Positions 7,568 through 13,268 of a DNA stretch of 13,268 nt are shown piece after piece. The position numbers and the translations under genes were made by a program. How positions within the stretch are numbered: the stretch's first letter is position 1; the number at the start of each line of letters is the position of its first letter. The notes under the pieces are model-generated. The model did not search any database. It was not told the origin of the DNA and saw nothing but the letters and a program-made list of their open reading frames with translations. The DNA comes from Chlorobiota bacterium (GTDB taxonomy: Bacteria; Bacteroidota; Bacteroidia; Flavobacteriales; Flavobacteriaceae): NCBI GenBank assembly GCA_013151975.1, contig JAADHG010000029.1, forward strand, positions 1 to 13,268, written 5' to 3'.

Positions 7568-8860
7568 ATGCAGATAAGGTTAATAGCGTTAACTTTTTTA
7601 GGATTAATCATGTTCACTTCGTGTAAGGAAGATGTGAAAGCTAATGATTTACCTATACAAGATTTAGTAGTAAAAAAGGAAATAGAAAAATTTGAATTTG
7701 GATTTAAGCTTAACGACTTTATAGTTGTAAGAGATACGATAAAAAAGGGAGACAGTTTTGGCGAAATTCTAGAGCGTAATAAAATAGGCTATCCGCAAAT
7801 TTTTCACATTGCAGAAAAAGCTAAAGACACTTTTGATATTAGAAAACTTCAAATTGGAAGACCATATACCTTACTTTTTTCTAAAGACTCATTACAACTA
7901 CCACAATGTTTTATCTATCAACGAACTCGAGAAGAATACGTTGTTATAGATTTTCAAGATTCAATTACACAAGCATACATAAAAAGAAAGCCTATAAAAT
8001 ATGTAGAAAAAGAAGCTTCAGGAGTTATAACAAGTACCATTTCTGAGGCATTAGACGAGCAAGGGATTAGTATGGTTTTAGCTTACGATATGTCCGATAT
8101 TTATGCTTGGACTATAGATTTTTTCCGCCTTCAAAAAGGAGATCGATTTAAAGTGATTTATACAGATAAATATATAGATGATACTATTTACGCAGGAATT
8201 CATGATATTAAGGCAGCATATTTTGAGCATAAAAAAGAACCTTTTTATGCCTTTGAATTTAAAACAGATGATGATAAAGGATTAGTCGATTATTTTGATG
8301 AAGAAGCAAAAAATTTACGTCGCGCATTTTTAAAAGCACCTGTACAGTATAAGCGTATTTCATCGCGATATAACTTACGGCGAAGAATAGCGTATTACGG
8401 AAATAGAATTCGTCCGCATAAAGGCACTGATTTTGCAGCTAATGTTGGCACACCAATTATGGCAACGGCTAATGGAACAGTAGTAAAATCTGCCTACGAT
8501 AGAGGTAATGGAAACTATGTAAAAATCAAGCATAACTCTACCTATTCTACTCAATATCTTCATATGAAAAAGCGTAAATCAAAAGTTGGAGATTTTGTAA
8601 AACAAGGCGACGTTATTGGTTGGGTTGGTATGACAGGAAATACTGGAGGACCTCATGTGTGCTATCGTTTTTGGAAAAACGGAAGACAGGTGGATCCTTT
8701 TAAGCAAAAATTACCAGAAGCAGAGCCAATTTCAGACAGTTTAAAGATAAAATATTTAGAATTTATTAAACCACTAAGAGCACAATTAGATGCTATTCAA
8801 TTTATAGATGAGATGTCTCAAGACCAAGAAGCAGAAACCCTTGTAACACAAACGGATTAA
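7568..8860 (+). CDS. M23-family peptidoglycan metallopeptidase, lipoprotein
   Basis: A predicted envelope lipoprotein that cleaves or remodels peptidoglycan peptides. I prefer the ATG at 7568 (430 aa) to the one at 7538, which overlaps the previous gene: from 7568 the protein starts MQIRLIALTFLGLIMFTSC, a lipoprotein signal with Cys19. The following KED resembles the K-(D/E)2 surface-export signal described for Bacteroidota lipoproteins. An N-terminal LysM/Csd3-like region (about 57-110, KKGDSFGEILERNKIGY) precedes the C-terminal M23 (LytM) domain (about 275-380). Zinc-site residues are His284 and Asp288 (HKGTDFAA), and catalytic-type His332 (YLHMKK) and His363 (GPHVCYRF). The usual second His of the HxH motif is Cys365 (HVC). 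This may be a subgroup feature in which Cys binds zinc, or may weaken activity. The stop is directly followed by the pgi ATG, so translation is probably coupled. Confidence 0.9.
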   Translation: MQIRLIALTFLGLIMFTSCKEDVKANDLPIQDLVVKKEIEKFEFGFKLNDFIVVRDTIKKGDSFGEILERNKIGYPQIFHIAEKAKDTFDIRKLQIGRPYTLLFSKDSLQLPQCFIYQRTREEYVVIDFQDSITQAYIKRKPIKYVEKEASGVITSTISEALDEQGISMVLAYDMSDIYAWTIDFFRLQKGDRFKVIYTDKYIDDTIYAGIHDIKAAYFEHKKEPFYAFEFKTDDDKGLVDYFDEEAKNLRRAFLKAPVQYKRISSRYNLRRRIAYYGNRIRPHKGTDFAANVGTPIMATANGTVVKSAYDRGNGNYVKIKHNSTYSTQYLHMKKRKSKVGDFVKQGDVIGWVGMTGNTGGPHVCYRFWKNGRQVDPFKQKLPEAEPISDSLKIKYLEFIKPLRAQLDAIQFIDEMSQDQEAETLVTQTD

Positions 8861-10506
8861 ATGGCTTTAAAGAATATAAATCCAACACAAACTAAGGCAT
8901 GGCGTAAATTAGAAGAACATTTTGCTACAATTAAAGATGTTCATATGATGGAATGGTTTAATATGGATGTTGAAAGAGCTAATCGTTTCACAATTAAATG
9001 GGACGATTTTTTTGTAGATTATCTAAAAACAGAATCACGCAGGAAACTATTGATGTTTTTTTAGAATTGGCAGAGGAAGTTGATTTAAAAGATGCAATTT
9101 CTAAATATTTTTCAGGAGATAAAATAAATCAAACCGAAAATAGAGCTGTTTTACATACTGCATTACGAGCAAAAGAAAGCGATAAAATTTATGTTGATGG
9201 ACAAAATATAATTCCAGAAATTTATCAAGTAAGACAAAAAATAAAAGCTTTTACAAATCAAGTTGTAGATGGTAAACGTAAAGGATTTACAGGAAAATCG
9301 TTTACCGATATTGTAAATATTGGTATTGGCGGTTCAGACCTTGGACCTGCAATGGTTGTTGAAGCACTTCAGTTTTATAAAAATCACATAACAACACATT
9401 TTGTAAGCAATGTTGATGGTGATCATGTTAATGAAATTCTTAAAAAAATAAATCCAGAAACAACACTGTTTGTTATTGTTTCTAAAACGTTTACTACTCA
9501 AGAAACACTATCTAATGCAAATACAATTCGCCAATGGTTTTTACAATCAGCTTCCGAAAATGATATTTCTAAACATTTTGTAGCAGTTTCTACCAATATA
9601 GAAAAAGTAAAGGCTTTTGGAATTGAGGAAGGTAATATTTTTCCAATGTGGGATTGGGTAGGTGGTCGATTTTCGTTATGGAGTGCTGTTGGTTTAAGCA
9701 TAAGTTTATCTGTTGGGAACGATAATTTTGAGAGGTTACTTGAAGGAGCACATAAAATGGATGTGTATTTTAAAGAAGAACCTTTTGAAACAAATATTCC
9801 GGTAGTATTAGCCTTTATTAGCATTTGGTATAATAATTTTTTTGAAGCTGAAAGCGAAGCAATAATTTCGTACTCACAATATTTAAATCAATTTGCTACA
9901 TATCTGCAACAAGCCATAATGGAAAGTAATGGTAAAAGTGTAGATAGAAATGGGAATCCTATTAATTATCAAACAGGAGCAATAATTTGGGGAGAACCAG
10001 GCACAAATTCACAACATGCTTTTTTTCAGTTAATACACCAAGGGACTAAGTTAATCCCAGCAGATTTTATTGGGTTTGTTAAAAGCTTACATGAAAATAA
10101 AAGCCATCAAGACAAACTCATGTCAAATTTCTTCGCCCAAACTGAAGCCTTATTGAAAGGAAAGTCAAAAGAAGAAGTTTTTCATGAATTGGAAAACTTA
10201 AATTTATCTAAACAGGCTAAGGAACAATTATTATCATTTAAAGTGTTTGAAGGAAATAAGCCCACAAATACTATTTTTATAGATAAGCTAACACCGGAAA
10301 GTTTAGGAAAACTTATTGCTATGTATGAACACAAAATATTTGTACAAGGTGTTATTTGGAATATATTTAGCTACGACCAGTTTGGGGTAGAATTAGGGAA
10401 GCAACTTGCAGGAAATATCTTAAATGAGTTAGAAAACACTTCAAAAACAAACCATGATGCTTCTACAACTACACTTATAGAGTACTACAAAAAATTCTAT
10501 ATATAA
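8861..10506 (+). pseudogene. pgi: Glucose-6-phosphate isomerase, interrupted by an apparent one-base deletion (frameshift)
   Basis: Interconverts glucose 6-phosphate and fructose 6-phosphate in the cytoplasm. The ATG at 8861 follows the M23 stop with no gap and begins MALKNINPTQTKAWRKLEEH. Codons 1-54 read normally to WDDFFVDY (ending 9022). The conserved continuation SKNRITQETID is found one base back, from 9022 (TCT AAA AAC AGA), so the frames join at the DYSKNR motif as if one T were lost from TAT(T)CT. Unshifted, translation ends at 9062-9064 after 67 aa. Repaired, the protein would be 548 aa, the full family length. The downstream part is intact: signature 1 DWVGGRFSLWSAVG, catalytic Glu in WGEPGTNSQHAF, His in SHQDKLMSNFFAQ, and signature 2 GVIWNIFSYDQFGVELGK with the catalytic Lys. 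An ATG at 8998 opens the second frame, but its first eight residues are non-homologous, so it is not a genuine start. Sequence error, real mutation or ribosomal frameshifting are all possible; error seems likeliest for such a well-kept central enzyme. Confidence 0.92.
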
Positions 10507-10606
10507 TTTTAACAACTAAAACGTTTTCGTTATTATAAAAAAGTAGTATATTGAATCTTGGTAGAAATTGTTAATATTTAGTTAATATAGAATAATTAAT
10601 TATTCC

Positions 10607-10614
10607 TATTTTTG
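10607..10614 (+). promoter_or_regulatory. Candidate -7 promoter element for the TonB-dependent receptor gene
   Basis: TATTTTTG matches the Bacteroidota -7 consensus TAnnTTTG exactly and lies 31 bases before the receptor ATG at 10646, a short leader that fits a dedicated promoter. The nearest upstream TTG (10568-10570) is 36 bases away, too far for the usual -33 spacing. No good terminator is seen after pgi: a small AACG-TTTT-CGTT hairpin near 10522 has only a 4-bp stem, so some read-through from the pgi operon is possible. Confidence 0.55.
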
Positions 10615-10645
10615 CCGTAAAACAAACTAATCTTAATTTTTTAAT

Positions 10646-13204
10646 ATGAAAAAAATTACTCACTTTTTATTAATTGCTGTAGCTTTAGTGTACTCTACTG
10701 CGGCAATAGCACAAAGTACAGTTACAGGAACTGTTTTAGATTCTGAAACTAACACTCCTCTTCCAGGAGTAAACGTAATCGAAAAAGGAACTACAAATGG
10801 AGTTTCTGCCGATTTTGATGGGAATTTCACTTTAAAGACAGAGTCAACAGATGCAATTATCGTGATTTCTTATGTAGGTTTTTTAAGTCAAGAGATTTCT
10901 ATTTCAGGAGACACAGACCTTGGAAACATTATGTTAGAGCCAAGTCCATTTGGACTAGACGAAATTAACATTATTGCTTCTGTAGCAGTAGACAGAAAGA
11001 CACCAGTAGCGGTATCTACAGTTAGGGCTGAGGAAATAGAATTAAAATTAGGGTCTCAAGAGTTTCCTGAAATTTTAAAATCTACTCCAGGAATTTTTGC
11101 CACAAGAGCAGGTGGAGGTTTTGGAGATGGTAGAATTAACGTTAGAGGATTCTCCTCAGTAAATGTTGCGGTTTTAATTAATGGTATTCCAATTAACGAC
11201 ATGGAAAATGGTCGTGTATTCTGGTCCAATTGGGCTGGTTTGGGTGGAGTAACTAGCCAAATGCAAGTGCAAAGAGGTCTAGGAGCTTCAAAATTAGCAG
11301 TGCCATCTGTTGGAGGTACTATTAATATAATTACAAGAACCACAGACGTAGAAGCTGGTGGGAATGTGTTTGCCGATGTAGGAAACGATAGAAGAAGAAA
11401 GTATGGATTAATGTACTCTACAGGTTTAATGGATAACGGTTTTGCAGTAACCATAGCAGCAGATAAGACTGATGGTGATGGTTATGTAGATGGAACACAA
11501 TTTACTTCGGTTTCATATTTTATTAATATATCAAATAGAATTAACGACCAACATAAATTGTCTTTTTCAGCTTTTGGCGCTAAACAACGTCATGGACAAA
11601 GACAAAATAGAAGTTTAATTTCTACCTATAGAGAAAGTGAGAGAGGCATCAAATACAATCCTGATTGGGGTTATAAAAATGGTCAAGTAACAAGTATTGA
11701 AGACAATTTTTATAACAAACCACAATTATCTTTAAATCACTATTGGACTATTAGTGATAAAACAACTCTTTCTACTGCAGCTTATGCTTCTTGGGGATCA
11801 GGAGGTGGAGGTGGAACTCTTGGCAGTAATCTTGATGGTCAAGATGGTAGATTTAAGTTTGATAGTAATGATTATAAAATAGGAGTTTTAGGACCAGTAG
11901 ATTTAGATAGAATTGTAAGAGAAAATATTGCCAATGGCGCCAATGGGTCATCGGCAGCATTAAGAGCATCGAGAAATGATCATAGTTGGTATGGAGTGCT
12001 TTCTACATTAAAAACAGATTTATCCGACAATCTTGTATTGTTAGCAGGAATTGATTTTAGAGACTATGTTGGGAAACATTTTAGAGAAGTTACTGATTTG
12101 TTAGGTGGACAATTTATTATTAATGATGGCGATGTAAATAACCCATTAAACCCTGCTAGAGTAGGAGATAAAGTAAATTATTGGAACGATGGTAAAGTAG
12201 GTTGGCTCGGACTTTTTACTCAACTAGAATACACCAAAGATAAATTAAATACCTTTTTATCCCTATCAGGATCTAACACATCGTACAAAAGAATAGATTA
12301 TTTTAATTACACACCTGACGATCCATTACGAGCAACAGATCGTTTTAATTTTTTAGGGTTTAGTGTTAAAGGAGGTGCAAATTACAACTTAAATGATAAG
12401 CATAATATTTTTGCTAATATAGGATATTTTGAAAAAGCGGCTGATTTTAGAGCTGTTTTTCCTAATTTTAATAACGAAGATATAAATGCTAATGCAGAAA
12501 ACGAAAAAATTACCAGTTTTGAAATTGGTTATGGATTTAGAGGCGAAAAATTTGCAGCAAATGTAAATCTATATAGTACGCAATGGAAAGACAGGACATT
12601 ATCTAGGTCTTTCGAACAACCAGATGGTACTTTTGCATCTGCCAATATTTTAGGAGTTAATGCATTACATAAAGGTATAGAGTTAGATTTCACCTATAAG
12701 GCAACAGATAAATTTACACTTACAGGAATGGCTTCTTTTGGAGATTGGAGATGGCAAAACGATTTAAGGGATATTCAAATTTTTGATGAAGAACAAAACC
12801 TTATTGATACGGTTAATATTTTTATTAAAGATCTTCGTGTTAGTGATGCCGCTCAAACCACAATGGCACTTGGAATGAATTTAGAAGTGATGCCAAGAAC
12901 TAACCTTACTATAGATTATAATTATTTTGATAATCTTTATGCGCGATATAATCCAAATGATAGGGGAGTTGAAGGTGCACCAGAAGCGTGGAAATTACCT
13001 GATTACGGAACGTTTAATGTCTTTTTAAGACATAGCTTTGATTTAGGAGAATTTGATGCAACATTAACAGCTAGAATGTATAATGTTTTTGATACTAATT
13101 ATATTCCAGATGCCTTAGATGGTAGTGCTTCAGACGCTGCTACTTCACTAGTTTGGTTTGGAAACGGAAGAACGTTTAATATCGGTGTAAAAATTAATTT
13201 TTAA
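10646..13204 (+). CDS. TonB-dependent receptor with N-terminal carboxypeptidase-regulatory-like domain
   Basis: An outer-membrane transporter that takes up a ligand using energy passed on by TonB-ExbBD. The 852-aa protein starts with signal peptide MKKITHFLLIAVALVYSTAAIAQ (1-23). A carboxypeptidase-D regulatory-like beta-sandwich follows (about 24-98, VTGTVLDSETNTPLPGVNV), then a TonB-box-like LDEINIIAS (104-112). The plug domain spans about 118-232 and includes LKSTPGIFATRAGGGFGDG, INVRGFSSVNVAVLINGIPI, NDMENGRVFWSNWAGL and SVGGTINIITR. The rest is a 22-strand-type beta-barrel ending in a terminal Phe (IGVKINF). It is not a typical SusC: it is shorter than the roughly 1000 aa usual for that group and no susD is adjacent. 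The substrate cannot be told from the sequence. A putative lipoprotein starts 11 bases after the stop and may be a functional partner. Confidence 0.93.
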   Translation: MKKITHFLLIAVALVYSTAAIAQSTVTGTVLDSETNTPLPGVNVIEKGTTNGVSADFDGNFTLKTESTDAIIVISYVGFLSQEISISGDTDLGNIMLEPSPFGLDEINIIASVAVDRKTPVAVSTVRAEEIELKLGSQEFPEILKSTPGIFATRAGGGFGDGRINVRGFSSVNVAVLINGIPINDMENGRVFWSNWAGLGGVTSQMQVQRGLGASKLAVPSVGGTINIITRTTDVEAGGNVFADVGNDRRRKYGLMYSTGLMDNGFAVTIAADKTDGDGYVDGTQFTSVSYFINISNRINDQHKLSFSAFGAKQRHGQRQNRSLISTYRESERGIKYNPDWGYKNGQVTSIEDNFYNKPQLSLNHYWTISDKTTLSTAAYASWGSGGGGGTLGSNLDGQDGRFKFDSNDYKIGVLGPVDLDRIVRENIANGANGSSAALRASRNDHSWYGVLSTLKTDLSDNLVLLAGIDFRDYVGKHFREVTDLLGGQFIINDGDVNNPLNPARVGDKVNYWNDGKVGWLGLFTQLEYTKDKLNTFLSLSGSNTSYKRIDYFNYTPDDPLRATDRFNFLGFSVKGGANYNLNDKHNIFANIGYFEKAADFRAVFPNFNNEDINANAENEKITSFEIGYGFRGEKFAANVNLYSTQWKDRTLSRSFEQPDGTFASANILGVNALHKGIELDFTYKATDKFTLTGMASFGDWRWQNDLRDIQIFDEEQNLIDTVNIFIKDLRVSDAAQTTMALGMNLEVMPRTNLTIDYNYFDNLYARYNPNDRGVEGAPEAWKLPDYGTFNVFLRHSFDLGEFDATLTARMYNVFDTNYIPDALDGSASDAATSLVWFGNGRTFNIGVKINF

Positions 13205-13215
13205 AATATTGTAAC

Positions 13216-13268
13216 ATGAAAAGAATAATATATTTATTAGTAATTATAGGTGCAACTTTCACGGGTTG
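13216..13268 (+). CDS. Putative lipoprotein, 3' truncated by window end
   Basis: The first 17 codons read MKRIIYLLVIIGATFTG and are followed by TG at the window edge. The start has a positively charged tip and a hydrophobic core, as in a signal peptide. The incomplete codon TG-N can only be Cys, Trp or stop; Cys would give a lipobox-like FTGC, so a lipoprotein is the likeliest reading. It lies 11 bases after the TonB-dependent receptor and is probably co-transcribed, as receptor-associated surface lipoproteins in Bacteroidota often are. No domain is visible, so no function is assigned. Confidence 0.6.
   Translation, partial: MKRIIYLLVIIGATFTG

Noticed and set aside
9007..9013. Indel in the run of seven T as the cause of the pgi frameshift
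   Set aside because: Residues FFVDY after the run still match the family in the first frame, so the shift falls after 9022, not at the homopolymer.
8998..9021. ATG at 8998 as a genuine start of a shorter Pgi
   Set aside because: Its first residues (MGRFFCRL) are out-of-frame translation of the conserved WDDFFVDY segment, and the product would lack the N-terminal 54 residues.
9498..9824. 108-codon minus-strand open frame within pgi
   Set aside because: It overlaps conserved Pgi sequence including signature 1, and its translation shows no domain or start context.
11056..11454. 132-codon minus-strand open frame inside the TonB-dependent receptor gene
   Set aside because: It lies opposite the strongly conserved plug domain, has no recognisable motif or promoter, and is explained as a shadow of the receptor coding sequence.
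10646..13204. SusC-type polysaccharide-utilisation receptor
   Set aside because: The protein is shorter than SusC proteins and no SusD-like or glycoside hydrolase gene is visible; the downstream lipoprotein is too short in the window to call SusD.

Overview
The window is AT-rich and almost entirely coding on the + strand. It looks like a chromosomal segment of a marine-type member of the Flavobacteriaceae (Bacteroidota). The signs are TAnnTTTG-type promoter -7 elements with no obvious Shine-Dalgarno sequences, secreted proteins with signal peptides ending in '...AQ' or '...SQ', a TonB-dependent receptor with an N-terminal carboxypeptidase-regulatory-like domain, a short (385 aa) homogentisate dioxygenase, and a UvrC that closely fits the pattern I know from flavobacteria. 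No mobile element, CRISPR array, tRNA or rRNA was seen.

Layout. (1) 11-793 is the C-terminal part of UvrC (nucleotide excision repair). It is followed four bases later by a patatin-POTRA-beta-barrel outer-membrane protein, with a GTG start at 798. (2) A 216-base gap holds a repeat-like hairpin and a short aromatic-rich reading frame. It precedes the tyrosine-catabolism pair hmgA and hppD, which are separated by a second hairpin repeat and closed by a very clear intrinsic terminator at 5633-5666. (3) From a promoter-like element at about 5749 runs a tight four-gene operon: a secreted DUF3108 protein, tryptophan 2,3-dioxygenase, an M23-family lipoprotein peptidase and glucose-6-phosphate isomerase (pgi). 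(4) A second promoter-like element at 10607 precedes a TonB-dependent receptor gene. Eleven bases after that gene begins a putative lipoprotein, cut by the window end.

Functionally, the centre combines aromatic amino-acid breakdown (4-hydroxyphenylpyruvate to homogentisate to maleylacetoacetate, and tryptophan to N-formylkynurenine) with cell-envelope genes and one sugar-phosphate enzyme. Most of this is ordinary flavobacterial housekeeping and I did not find a convincing new system.

The points most worth a second look are: pgi is broken by an apparent one-base deletion after codon 54, within the conserved DYSKNR motif; the uvrC frame has a stop at 8-10 just upstream of conserved sequence; the M23 peptidase has Cys where the family's second HxH zinc ligand should be; and there are two different intergenic hairpins of the type dispersed in flavobacterial genomes. 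Two damaged reading frames in 13 kb may indicate sequence or assembly errors rather than biology.
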